Below the pieces are notes generated by a model. That model saw nothing but the letters and a program-made list of their open reading frames with translations, had not been told where the DNA came from and did not search any database. From the NCBI GenBank assembly GCA_020055645.1, contig JAECZT010000030.1:20349-84348 (forward strand): 64,000 bases of DNA, read 5' to 3'. Made by a program: the position numbers and the translations under genes. Source of the DNA: Tomocerus qinae. Taxonomy: Eukaryota; Arthropoda; Collembola; Entomobryomorpha; Tomoceridae. Positions 24,805 through 38,200 of the stretch are shown here, piece after piece (within the stretch, counting starts at the first letter, position 1; the number at the start of each line of letters is the position of its first letter).

Positions 24805-25739
24805 TTTATAAATGTTATATTTCAAAAATTAATTTTCGCCTCGTACAAGCTCAAAAAAATGAGTTTTTTCAAGTGTCTAGTCTTAATAAATGTTATATTA
24901 CAAATGTTTATGGTCCCCTCGTACAAGCTCAAAAAAATGATTTTTTTCAAGTGTCTAGTCTTTATAAATGTTATATTACAAAAATTATTTTTCGCCTCGT
25001 ACAAGCTCAAAAAAATGATTTTTTTCAAGTGTCTAGTCTTAATAAATGTTATATTACAAAAATTATTTTTCGCCTCGTACAAGCTCAAAAAAATGATTTT
25101 TTTCAAGTGTCTAGTCTTTATAAATGTTATATTACAAATGTTTTTGGTCCCCTCGTACAAGCTCAAAAATATGATTTTTTTAAAGTGTCTAGTTTTATAA
25201 ATGTTATATTACAAAAATTATTTTTCGCCTCGTACAAGCTCAAAAAAATGATTTTTTTCAAGTGTCTAGTCTTTATAAATGTTATATTACAAAAATTATT
25301 TTTCGCCTCGTACAAGCTCAAAAAAATGATTTTTTTCAAGTGTCTAGTCTTTATAAATGTTATATTACAAAAATTATTTTTCGCCTCGTACAAGCTCAAA
25401 AAAATGATTTTTTTCAAGTGTCTAGTCTTTATAAATGTTATATTACAATTGTTTTTGGTCCCCTCGTACAAGCTCAAAAAAATGATTTTTTTCAAGTGTC
25501 TAGTCTTTATAAATGTTATATTACAAATGTTTTTGGTCCCCTCGTACAAGCTCAAAAAAATGATTTTTTTCAAGTGTCTAGTCTTTATAAATGTTATATT
25601 ACAAATGTTTTTGGTCCCCTCGTACAAGCTCAAAAAAATGATTTTTTTCAAGTGTCTAGTCTTTATAAATGTTATATTACAAAAATTATTAGTCCCCTCG
25701 TACAAGCTCAAAAAAATGATTTTTTTCAAGTGTCTAGTC
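24805..25739. repeat. 12-monomer module with 'atatttcaaa' mark, copy 3
   Basis: Order is X,5,1,1n,2,1,1,1,2*,2,2,3, where 1n has the cttaata start and 2* has acaattgtttttgg. The fifth monomer ends in taaagtgtctagttttataa, a form with c to a and a lost c that makes it 77 bp. The same form recurs near 40825, 44245, 44870, 48680, 60745, 62070, 62925 and 63315. Confidence 0.82.
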
Positions 25740-26089
25740 TTTATAAATGTTATATTACAAAAATTATTTTTCGCCTCGTACAAGCTCAAAAAAATGATTT
25801 TTTTCAAGTGTCTAGTCTTTATAAATGTTATATTACAAAAATTATTTTTCGCCTCGTACAAGCTCAAAAAAATGATTTTTTTCAAGTGTCTAGTCTTTAT
25901 AAATGTTATATTACAAAAATTATTTTTCGCCTCGTACAAGCTCAAAAAAATGATTTTTTTCAAGTGTCTAGTCTTTATAAATGTTATATTACAAAAATTA
26001 TTTTTCGCCTCGTACAAGCTCAAAAAAATGATTTTTTTCAAGTGTCTAGTCTTTATAAATGTTATATTACAAATGTTTTTGGTCCCCTC

Positions 26090-26900
26090 GTACAAGCTCA
26101 AAAAAATGATTTTTTTCAAGTGTCTAGTCTTTATAAATGTTATATTACAAAAATTATTAGTCCCCTCGTACAAGCTCAAAAAAATGATTTTTTTCAAGTG
26201 TCTAGTCTTTATAAATGTTATATTACAAATGTTTTTGGTCCCCTCGTACAAGCTCAAAAAATGATTTTTTTCAAGTGTCTAGTCTTTATAAATGTTATAT
26301 TACAAAAATTATTTTTCGCCTCGTACAAGCTCAAAAAATGATTTTTTTCAAGTGTCTAGTCTTTATAAATGTTATATTACAAATGTTTTTGGTCCCCTCG
26401 TACAAGCTCAAAAAAATGATTTTTTTCAAGTGTCTAGTCTTTATAAATGTTATATTACAAAAATTATTTTTCGCCTCGTACAAGCTCAAAAAAATGATTT
26501 TTTTCAAGTGTCTAGTCTTTATAAATGTTATATTACAAATGTTTTTGGTCCCCTCGTACAAGCTCAAAAAAATGATTTTTTTCAAGTGTCTAGTCTTTAT
26601 AAATGTTATATTACAAATGTTTTTGGTCCCCTCGTACAAGCTCAAAAAAATGATTTTTTTCAAGTGTCTAGTCTTTATAAATGTTATATTACAAAAATTA
26701 TTTTTCGCCTCGTACAAGCTCAAAAAAATGATTTTTTTCAAGTATCTAGTCTTTATAAATGTTATATTACAAATGTTTTTGGTCCCCTCGTACAAGCTCA
26801 AAAAAATGATTTTTTTCAAGTGTCTAGTCTTAATAAATGTTATATTACAAATGTTTATGGTCCCCTCGTACAAGCTCAAAAAAATGATTTTTTTCAAGTG
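26090..26900. repeat. Module ending in a gtatctag mark and type 5
   Basis: Order is 3,2s,1s,2,1,2,2,1,2,5, with gtatctag at 26742 just before the last type 2. The same order (3,2s,1,2,1,2,2,1,2,5) ends at the gtatctag mark 24251, which is 2491 bp upstream, or 32 monomers. A shorter echo of the last two monomers lies at 16216-16370. Confidence 0.8.
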
Positions 26901-29900
26901 TCTAGTCTTTATAAATGTTATATTACAAAAATTATTTTTCGCCTCGTACAAGCTCAAAAAAATGATTTTTTTCAAGTGTCTAGTCTTTATAAATGTTATA
27001 TTACAAAAATTATTTTTCGCCTCGTACAAGCTCAAAAAAATGATTTTTTTCAAGTGTCTAGTCTTTATAAATGTTATATTACAAAAATTATTTTTCGCCT
27101 CGTACAAGCTCAAAAAAATGATTTTTTTCAAGTGTCTAGTCTTTATAAATGTTATATTACAAAAATTATTTTTCGCCTCGTACAAGCTCAAAAAAATGAT
27201 TTTTTTCAAGTGTCTAGTCTTTATAAATGTTATATTACAAATGTTTTTGGTCCCCTCGTACAAGCTCAAAAAATGATTTTTTTCAAGTGTCTAGTCTTTA
27301 TAAATGTTATATTACAAAAATTATTTTTCGCCTCGTACAAGCTCAAAAAAATGATTTTTTTCAAGTGTCTAGTCTTTATAAATGTTATATTACAAATGTT
27401 TTTGGTCCCCTCGTACAAGCTCAAAAATATGATTTTTTTAAAGTGTCTAGTCTTTATAAATGTTATATTACAAAAATTATTTTTCGCCTCGTACAAGCTC
27501 AAAAAAATGATTTTTTTCAAGTGTCTAGTCTTTATAAATGTTATATTACAAAAATTATTTTTCGCCTCGTACAAGCTCAAAAAAATGATTTTTTTCAAGT
27601 GTCTAGTCTTTATAAATGTTATATTACAAAAATTATTTTTCGCCTCGTACAAGCTCAAAAAAATGATTTTTTTCAAGTGTCTAGTCTTTATAAATGTTAT
27701 ATTACAAATTTTTTTGGTCCCCTCGTACAAGCTCAAAAAATGATTTTTTTCAAGTGTCTAGTCTTTATAAATGTTATATTACAAAAATTATTAGTCCCCT
27801 CGTACAAGCTCAAAAAAATGATTTTTTTCAAGTGTCTAGTCTTTATAAATGTTATATTACAAATGTTTTTGGTCCCCTCGTACAAGCTCAAAAAAATGAT
27901 TTTTTTCAAGTGTCTAGTCTTTATAAATGTTATATTACAAATGTTTTTGGTCCCCTCGTACAAGCTCAAAAAAATGATTTTTTTCAAGTGTCTAGTCTTT
28001 ATAAATGTTATATTACAAAAATTATTAGTCCCCTCGTACAAGCTCAAAAAAATGATTTTTTTCAAGTGTCTAGTCTTTATAAATGTTATATTACAAAAAT
28101 TATTTTTCGCCTCGTACAAGCTCAAAAAAATGATTTTTTTCAAGTGTCTAGTCTTTATAAATGTTATATTACAAAAATTATTTTTCGCCTCGTACAAGCT
28201 CAAAAAAATGATTTTTTTCAAGTGTCTAGTCTTTATAAATGTTATATTACAAATGTTTTTGGTCCCCTCGTACAAGCTCAAAAATATGATTTTTTTCAAG
28301 TGTCTAGTCTTTATAAATGTTATATTACAAAAATTATTTTTCGCCTCGTACAAGCTCAAAAAAATGATTTTTTTCAAGTGTCTAGTCTTTATAAATGTTA
28401 TATTACAAAAATTATTTTTCGCCTCGTACAAGCTCAAAAAAATGATTTTTTTCAAGTGTCTAGTCTTTATAAATGTTATATTACAAAAATTATTTTTCGC
28501 CTCGTACAAGCTCAAAAAATGATTTTTTTCAAGTGTCTAGTCTTTATAAATGTTATATTACAAAAATTATTTTTCGCCTCGTACAAGCTCAAAAAATGAT
28601 TTTTTTCAAGTGTCTAGTCTTTATAAATGTTATATTACAAAAATTATTTTTCGCCTCGTACAAGCTCAAAAAAATGATTTTTTTCAAGTGTCTAGTCTTT
28701 ATAAATGTTATATTACAAAAATTATTTTTCGCCTCGTACAAGCTCAAAAAAATGATTTTTTTCAAGTGTCTAGTCTTTATAAATGTTATATTACAAATGT
28801 TTTTGGTCCCCTCGTACAAGCTCAAAAAATGATTTTTTTCAAGTGTCTAGTCTTTATAAATGTTATATTACAAAAATTATTAGTCCCCTCGTACAAGCTC
28901 AAAAAAATGATTTTTTTCAAGTGTCTAGTCTTTATAAATGTTATATTACAAATGTTTTTGGTCCCCTCGTACAAGCTCAAAAAAATGATTTTTTTCAAGT
29001 GTCTAGTCTTTATAAATGTTATATTACAAAAATTATTTTTCGCCTCGTACAAGCTCAAAAAATGATTTTTTTCAAGTGTCTAGTCTTTATAAATGTTATA
29101 TTACAAATGTTTTTGGTCCCCTCGTACAAGCTCAAAAAAATGATTTTTTTCAAGTGTCTAGTCTTTATAAATGTTATATTACAAAAATTATTTTTCGCCT
29201 CGTACAAGCTCAAAAAATGATTTTTTTCAAGTGTCTAGTCTTTATAAATGTTATATTACAAAAATTATTTTTCGCCTCGTACAAGCTCAAAAAAATGATT
29301 TTTTTCAAGTGTCTAGTCTTTATAAATGTTATATTACAAAAATTATTTTTCGCCTCGTACAAGCTCAAAAAAATGATTTTTTTCAAGTGTCTAGTCTTTA
29401 TAAATGTTATATTACAAATGTTTTTGGTCCCCTCGTACAAGCTCAAAAAAATGATTTTTTTCAAGTGTCTAGTCTTTATAAATGTTATATTACAAAAATT
29501 ATTTTTCGCCTCGTACAAGCTCAAAAAAATGATTTTTTTCAAGTGTCTAGTCTTTATAAATGTTATATTACAAATGTTTTTGGTCCCCTCGTACAAGCTC
29601 AAAAATATGATTTTTTTCAAGTGTCTAGTCTTTATAAATGTTATATTACAAAAATTATTTTTCGCCTCGTACAAGCTCAAAAAAATGATTTTTTTCAAGT
29701 GTCTAGTCTTTATAAATGTTATATTACAAAAATTATTTTTCGCCTCGTACAAGCTCAAAAAATGATTTTTTTCAAGTGTCTAGTCTTTATAAATGTTATA
29801 TTACAAAAATTATTTTTCGCCTCGTACAAGCTCAAAAAATGATTTTTTTCAAGTGTCTAGTCTTTATAAATGTTATATTACAAAAATTATTTTTCGCCTC

Positions 29901-30172
29901 GTACAAGCTCAAAAAATGATTTTTTTCAAGTGTCTAGTCTTTATAAATGTTATATTACAAAAATTATTTTTCGCCTCGTACAAGCTCAAAAAAATGATTT
30001 TTTTCAAGTGTCTAGTCTTTATAAATGTTATATTACAAATGTTTTTGGTCCCCTCGTACAAGCTCAAAAAATGATTTTTTTCAAGTGTCTAGTCTTTATA
30101 AATGTTATATTACAAAAATTATTTTTCGCCTCGTACAAGCTCAAAAAAATGATTTTTTTCAAGTGTCTAGTC

Positions 30173-32735
30173 TTTATAAATGTTATATTACAATTGTTTT
30201 TGGTCCCCTCGTACAAGCTCAAAAAATGATTTTTTTCAAGTGTCTAGTCTTTATAAATGTTATATTACAAAAATTATTAGTCCCCTCGTACAAGCTCAAA
30301 ATAATGATTTTTTTCAAGTGTCTAGTCTTTATAAATGTTATATTACAAATGTTTTTGGTCCCCTCGTACAAGCTCAAAAAATGATTTTTTTCAAGTGTCT
30401 AGTCTTTATAAATGTTATATTACAAATGTTTTTGGTCCCCTCGTACAAGCTCAAAAAATGATTTTTTTCAAGTGTCTAGTCTTTATAAATGTTATATTAC
30501 AAAAATTATTTTTCGCCTCGTACAAGCTCAAAAAAATGATTTTTTTCAAGTGTCTAGTCTTTATAAATGTTATATTACAAATGTTTTTGGTCCCCTCGTA
30601 CAAGCTCAAAAAATGATTTTTTTCAAGTGTCTAGTCTTTATAAATGTTATATTACAAAAATTATTTTTCGCCTCGTACAAGCTCAAAAAATGATTTTTTT
30701 CAAGTGTCTAGTCTTTATAAATGTTATATTACAAATGTTTTTGGTCCCCTCGTACAAGCTCAAAAATATGATTTTTTTCAAGTGTCTAGTCTTTATAAAT
30801 GTTATATTACAAAAATTATTTTTCGCCTCGTACAAGCTCAAAAAAATGATTTTTTTCAAGTGTCTAGTCTTTATAAATGTTATATTACAAAAATTATTTT
30901 TCGCCTCGTACAAGCTCAAAAAATGATTTTTTTCAAGTGTCTAGTCTTTATAAATGTTATATTACAAAAATTATTTTTCGCCTCGTACAAGCTCAAAAAA
31001 ATGATTTTTTTCAAGTGTCTAGTCTTTATAAATGTTATATTACAAAAATTATTTTTCGCCTCGTACAAGCTCAAAAAATGATTTTTTTCAAGTGTCTAGT
31101 CTTTATAAATGTTATATTACAAAAATTATTTTTCGCCTCGTACAAGCTCAAAAAAATGATTTTTTTCAAGTGTCTAGTCTTTATAAATGTTATATTACAA
31201 AAATTATTTTTCGCCTCGTACAAGCTCAAAAAAATGATTTTTTTCAAGTGTCTAGTCTTTATAAATGTTATATTACAAATGTTTTTGGTCCCCTCGTACA
31301 AGCTCAAAAAATGATTTTTTTCAAGTGTCTAGTCTTTATAAATGTTATGCTACAAAAATTATTAGTCCCCTCGTACAAGCTCAAAAAAATGATTTTTTTC
31401 AAGTGTCTAGTCTTTATAAATGTTATATTACAAATGTTTTTGGTCCCCTCGTACAAGCTCAAAAAAATGATTTTTTTCAAGTGTCTAGTCTTTATAAATG
31501 TTATATTACAAAAATTATTTTTCGCCTCGTACAAGCTCAAAAAAATGATTTTTTTCAAGTGTCTAGTCTTTATAAATGTTATATTACAAATGTTTTTGGT
31601 CCCCTCGTACAAGCTCAAAAAAATGATTTTTTTCAAGTGTCTAGTCTTTATAAATGTTATATTACAAAAATTATTTTTCGCCTCGTACAAGCTCAAAAAA
31701 ATGATTTTTTTCAAGTGTCTAGTCTTTATAAATGTTATATTACAAAAATTATTTTTCGCCTCGTACAAGCTCAAAAAAATGATTTTTTTCAAGTGTCTAG
31801 TCTTTATAAATGTTATATTACAAAAATTATTTTTCGCCTCGTACAAGCTCAAAAAATGATTTTTTTCAAGTGTCTAGTCTTTATAAATGTTATATTACAA
31901 ATGTTTTTGGTCCCCTCGTACAAGCTCAAAAAAATGATTTTTTTCAAGTGTCTAGTCTTTATAAATGTTATATTACAAATGTTTTTGGTCCCCTCGTACA
32001 AGCTCAAAAAATGATTTTTTTCAAGTGTCTAGTCTTTATAAATGTTATATTACAAAAATTATTTTTCGCCTCGTACAAGCTCAAAAAAATGATTTTTTTC
32101 AAGTGTCTAGTCTTTATAAATGTTATATTACAAATGTTTTTGGTCCCCTCGTACAAGCTCAAAAAAATGATTTTTTTCAAGTGTCTAGTCTTTATAAATG
32201 TTATATTACAAAAATTATTTTTCGCCTCGTACAAGCTCAAAAAAATGATTTTTTTCAAGTGTCTAGTCTTTATAAATGTTATATTACAAAAATTATTTTT
32301 CGCCTCGTACAAGCTCAAAAAAATGATTTTTTTCAAGTGTCTAGTCTTTATAAATGTTATATTACAAAAATTATTTTTCGCCTCGTACAAGCTCAAAAAA
32401 ATGATTTTTTTCAAGTGTCTAGTCTTTATAAATGTTATATTACAAAAATTATTTTTCGCCTCGTACAAGCTCAAAAAAATGATTTTTTTCAAGTGTCTAG
32501 TCTTTATAAATGTTATATTACAAAAATTATTTTTCGCCTCGTACAAGCTCAAAAAAATGATTTTTTTCAAGTGTCTAGTCTTTATAAATGTTATATTACA
32601 AATGTTTTTGGTCCCCTCGTACAAGCTCAAAAAAATGATTTTTTTCAAGTGTCTAGTCTTTATAAATGTTATATTACAAAAATTATTTTTCGCCTCGTAC
32701 AAGCTCAAAAAATGATTTTTTTCAAGTGTCTAGTC
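30173..32735. repeat. 33-monomer higher-order repeat, copy 1 (2563 bp)
   Basis: It starts with a short type 2 carrying attacaattg, followed by a type 3 with ctcaaaataatg. Order is 2*s,3*,2s,2s,1,2s,1s,2,1,1s,1,1s,1,1,2s,3,2,1,2,1,1,1s,2,2s,1,2,1,1,1,1,1,2,1s. The type 3 near 31340 carries gttatgctac. The next copy starts at 32736, again with attacaattg. Starts and ends agree in order between copies, while the middles differ by monomer insertions and deletions. Confidence 0.78.
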
Positions 32736-35224
32736 TTTATAAATGTTATATTACAATTGTTTTTGGTCCCCTCGTACAAGCTCAAAAAATGATTTTTTTC
32801 AAGTGTGTAGTCTTTATAAATGTTATGCTACAAAAATTATTAGTCCCCTCGTACAAGCTCAAAATAATGATTTTTTTCAAGTGTCTAGTCTTTATAAATG
32901 TTATATTACAAATGTTTTTGGTCCCCTCGTACAAGCTCAAAAAAATGATTTTTTTCAAGTGTCTAGTCTTTATAAATGTTATATTACAAATGTTTTTGGT
33001 CCCCTCGTACAAGCTCAAAAAATGATTTTTTTCAAGTGTCTAGTCTTTATAAATGTTATATTACAAAAATTATTTTTCGCCTCGTACAAGCTCAAAAAAA
33101 TGATTTTTTTCAAGTGTCTAGTCTTTATAAATGTTATATTACAAATGTTTTTGGTCCCCTCGTACAAGCTCAAAAAAATGATTTTTTTCAAGTGTCTAGT
33201 CTTTATAAATGTTATATTACAAAAATTATTTTTCGCCTCGTACAAGCTCAAAAAAATGATTTTTTTCAAGTGTCTAGTCTTTATAAATGTTATATTACAA
33301 ATGTTTTTGGTCCCCTCGTACAAGCTCAAAAAATGATTTTTTTCAAGTGTCTAGTCTTTATAAATGTTATATTACAAAAATTATTTTTCGCCTCGTACAA
33401 GCTCAAAAAAATGATTTTTTTCAAGTGTCTAGTCTTTATAAATGTTATATTACAAATGTTTTTGGTCCCCTCGTACAAGCTCAAAAATATGATTTTTTTA
33501 AAGTGTCTAGTCTTTATAAATGTTATATTACAAAAATTATTTTTCGCCTCGTACAAGCTCAAAAAAATGATTTTTTTCAAGTGTCTAGTCTTTATAAATG
33601 TTATATTACAAAAATTATTTTTCGCCTCGTACAAGCTCAAAAAAATGATTTTTTTCAAGTGTCTAGTCTTTATAAATGTTATATTACAAAAATTATTTTT
33701 CGCCTCGTACAAGCTCAAAAAAATGATTTTTTTCAAGTGTCTAGTCTTTATAAATGTTATATTACAAAAATTATTTTTCGCCTCGTACAAGCTCAAAAAA
33801 ATGATTTTTTTCAAGTGTCTAGTCTTTATAAATGTTATATTACAAAAATTATTTTTCGCCTCGTACAAGCTCAAAAAAATGATTTTTTTCAAGTGTCTAG
33901 TCTTTATAAATGTTATATTACAAATGTTTTTGGTCCCCTCGTACAAGCTCAAAAAATGATTTTTTTCAAGTGTCTAGTCTTTATAAATGTTATATTACAA
34001 AAATTATTTTTCGCCTCGTACAAGCTCAAAAAAATGATTTTTTTCAAGTGTCTAGTCTTTATAAATGTTATATTACAATTATTTTTGGTCCCCTCGTACA
34101 AGCTCAAAAAATGATTTTTTTCAAGTGTCTAGTCTTTATAAATGTTATATTACAAAAATTATTAGTCCCCTCGTACAAGCTCAAAAAAATGATTTTTTTC
34201 AAGTGTCTAGTCTTTATAAATGTTATATTACAAATGTTTTTGGTCCCCTCGTACAAGCTCAAAAAAATGATTTTTTTCAAGTGTCTAGTCTTTATAAATG
34301 TTATATTACAAAAATTATTTTTCGCCTCGTACAAGCTCAAAAAAATGATTTTTTTCAAGTGTCTAGTCTTTATAAATGTTATATTACAAAAATTATTTTT
34401 CGCCTCGTACAAGCTCAAAAAATGATTTTTTTCAAGTGTCTAGTCTTTATAAATGTTATATTACAAATGTTTTTGGTCCCCTCGTACAAGCTCAAAAAAA
34501 TGATTTTTTTCAAGTGTCTAGTCTTTATAAATGTTATATTACAAAAATTATTTTTCGCCTCGTACAAGCTCAAAAAAATGATTTTTTTCAAGTGTCTAGT
34601 CTTTATAAATGTTATATTACAAATGTTTTTGGTCCCCTCGTACAAGCTCAAAAATATGATTTTTTTCAAGTGTCTAGTCTTTATAAATGTTATATTACAA
34701 AAATTATTTTTCGCCTCGTACAAGCTCAAAAAAATGATTTTTTTCAAGTGTCTAGTCTTTATAAATGTTATATTACAAAAATTATTTTTCGCCTCGTACA
34801 AGCTCAAAAAAATGATTTTTTTCAAGTGTCTAGTCTTTATAAATGTTATATTACAAAAATTATTTTTCGCCTCGTACAAGCTCAAAAAATGATTTTTTTC
34901 AAGTGTCTAGTCTTTATAAATGTTATATTACAAAAATTATTTTTCGCCTCGTACAAGCTCAAAAAAATGATTTTTTTCAAGTGTCTAGTCTTTATAAATG
35001 TTATATTACAAAAATTATTTTTTGCCTCGTACAAGCTCAAAAAAATGATTTTTTTCAAGTGTCTAGTCTTTATAAATGTTATATTACAAATGTTTTTGGT
35101 CCCCTCGTACAAGCTCAAAAAAATGATTTTTTTCAAGTGTCTAGTCTTTATAAATGTTATATTACAAAAATTATTTTTCGCCTCGTACAAGCTCAAAAAA
35201 ATGATTTTTTTCAAGTGTCTAGTC
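32736..35224. repeat. 32-monomer higher-order repeat, copy 2 (2489 bp)
   Basis: Order is 2*s,3**,2,2s,1,2,1,2s,1,2k,1,1,1,1,1,2s,1,2*s,3,2,1,1s,2,1,2k,1,1,1s,1,1,2,1. Here 3** has gtgtgtag before it, gttatgctac and aataatg; 2k has ctcaaaaatatg. A third start follows at 35225 with the same run of leading monomers, then a three-monomer insertion (2k,1,1). No attacaattg start is found at the next expected position near 37.7 kb, so this series ends after 35 kb. Confidence 0.78.
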
Positions 35225-38200
35225 TTTATAAATGTTATATTACAATTGTTTTTGGTCCCCTCGTACAAGCTCAAAAAATGATTTTTTTCAAGTGTGTAGT
35301 CTTTATAAATGTTATGCTACAAAAATTATTAGTCCCCTCGTACAAGCTCAAAATAATGATTTTTTTCAAGTGTCTAGTCTTTATAAATGTTATATTACAA
35401 ATGTTTTTGGTCCCCTCGTACAAGCTCAAAAAATGATTTTTTTCAAGTGTCTAGTCTTTATAAATGTTATATTACAAATGTTTTTGGTCCCCTCGTACAA
35501 GCTCAAAAAAATGATTTTTTTCAAGTGTCTAGTCTTTATAAATGTTATATTACAAAAATTATTTTTCGCCTCGTACAAGCTCAAAAAAATGATTTTTTTC
35601 AAGTGTCTAGTCTTTATAAATGTTATATTACAAATGTTTTTGGTCCCCTCGTACAAGCTCAAAAAAATGATTTTTTTCAAGTGTCTAGTCTTTATAAATG
35701 TTATATTACAAAAATTATTTTTCGCCTCGTACAAGCTCAAAAAAATGATTTTTTTCAAGTGTCTAGTCTTTATAAATGTTATATTACAAATGTTTTTGGT
35801 CCCCTCGTACAAGCTCAAAAAATGATTTTTTTCAAGTGTCTAGTCTTTATAAATGTTATATTACAAAAATTATTTTTCGCCTCGTACAAGCTCAAAAAAA
35901 TGATTTTTTTCAAGTGTCTAGTCTTTATAAATGTTATATTACAAATGTTTTTGGTCCCCTCGTACAAGCTCAAAAATATGATTTTTTTCAAGTGTCTAGT
36001 CTTTTTAAATGTTATATTACAAAAATTATTTTTCGCCTCGTACAAGCTCAAAAAAATGATTTTTTTCAAGTGTCTAGTCTTTATAAATGTTATATTACAA
36101 AAATTATTTTTCGCCTCGTACAAGCTCAAAAAAATGATTTTTTTCAAGTGTCTAGTCTTTATAAATGTTATATTACAAATGTTTTTGGTCCCCTCGTACA
36201 AGCTCAAAAATATGATTTTTTTAAAGTGTCTAGTCTTTATAAATGTTATATTACAAAAATTATTTTTCGCCTCGTACAAGCTCAAAAAAATGATTTTTTT
36301 CAAGTGTCTAGTCTTTATAAATGTTATATTACAAAAATTATTTTTCGCCTCGTACAAGCTCAAAAAAATGATTTTTTTCAAGTGTCTAGTCTTTATAAAT
36401 GTTATATTACAAAAATTATTTTTCGCCTCGTACAAGCTCAAAAAAATGATTTTTTTCAAGTGTCTAGTCTTTATAAATGTTATATTACAAAAATTATTTT
36501 TCGCCTCGTACAAGCTCAAAAAAATGATTTTTTTCAAGTGTCTAGTCTTTATAAATGTTATATTACAAAAATTATTTTTCGCCTCGTACAAGCTCAAAAA
36601 ATGATTTTTTTCAAGTGTCTAGTCTTTATAAATGTTATATTACAAAAATTATTTTTCGCCTCGTACAAGCTCAAAAAAATGATTTTTTTCAAGTGTCTAG
36701 TCTTTATAAATGTTATATTACAAATGTTTTTGGTCCCCTCGTACAAGCTCAAAAAAATGATTTTTTTCAAGTGTCTAGTCTTTATAAATGTTATATTACA
36801 AAAATTATTTTTCGCCTCGTACAAGCTCAAAAAAATGATTTTTTTCAAGTGTCTAGTCTTTATAAATGTTATATTACAAAAATTATTTTTCCCCTCGTAC
36901 AAGCTCAAAAAAATGATTTTTTTCAAGTGTCTAGTCTTTATAAATGTTATATTACAAAAATTATTTTTCGCCTCGTACAAGCTCAAAAAAATGATTTTTT
37001 TCAAGTGTCTAGTCTTTATAAATGTTATATTACAAAAATTATTTTTCCCCTCGTACAAGCTCAAAAAAATGATTTTTTTCAAGTGTCTAGTCTTTATAAA
37101 TGTTATATTACAAAAATTATTTTTCGCCTCGTACAAGCTCAAAAAAATGATTTTTTTCAAGTGTCTAGTCTTTATAAATGTTATATTACAAAAATTATTT
37201 TTCGCCTCGTACAAGCTCAAAAAATGATTTTTTTCAAGTGTCTAGTCTTTATAAATGTTATATTACAAAAATTATTTTTCGCCTCGTACAAGCTCAAAAA
37301 AATGATTTTTTTCAAGTGTCTAGTCTTTATAAATGTTATATTACAAAAATTATTTTTCGCCTCGTACAAGCTCAAAAAATGATTTTTTTCAAGTGTCTAG
37401 TCTTTATAAATGTTATATTACAAAAATTATTTTTCGCCTCGTACAAGCTCAAAAAAATGATTTTTTTCAAGTGTCTAGTCTTTATAAATGTTATATTACA
37501 AAAATTATTTTTCGCCTCGTACAAGCTCAAAAAAATGATTTTTTTCAAGTGTCTAGTCTTTATAAATGTTATATTACAAAAATTATTTTTCGCCTCGTAC
37601 AAGCTCAAAAAAATGATTTTTTTCAAGTGTCTAGTCTTTATAAATGTTATATTACAAAAATTATTTTTCGCCTCGTACAAGCTCAAAAAAATGATTTTTT
37701 TCAAGTGTCTAGTCTTTATAAATGTTATATTACAAATGTTTTTGGTCCCCTCGTACAAGCTCAAAAAAATGATTTTTTTCAAGTGTCTAGTCTTTATAAA
37801 TGTTATATTACAAAAATTATTTTTCGCCTCGTACAAGCTCAAAAAAATGATTTTTTTCAAGTGTCTAGTCTTTATAAATGTTATATTACAAATGTTTTTG
37901 GTCCCCTCGTACAAGCTCAAAAAAATGATTTTTTTCAAGTGTCTAGTCTTTATAAATGTTATATTACAAAAATTATTTTTCGCCTCGTACAAGCTCAAAA
38001 AAATGATTTTTTTCAAGTGTCTAGTCTTTATAAATGTTATATTACAAAAATTATTTTTCGCCTCGTACAAGCTCAAAAAAATGATTTTTTTCAAGTGTCT
38101 AGTCTTTATAAATGTTATATTACAAAAATTATTTTTCGCCTCGTACAAGCTCAAAAAAATGATTTTTTTCAAGTGTCTAGTCTTTATAAATGTTATATTA

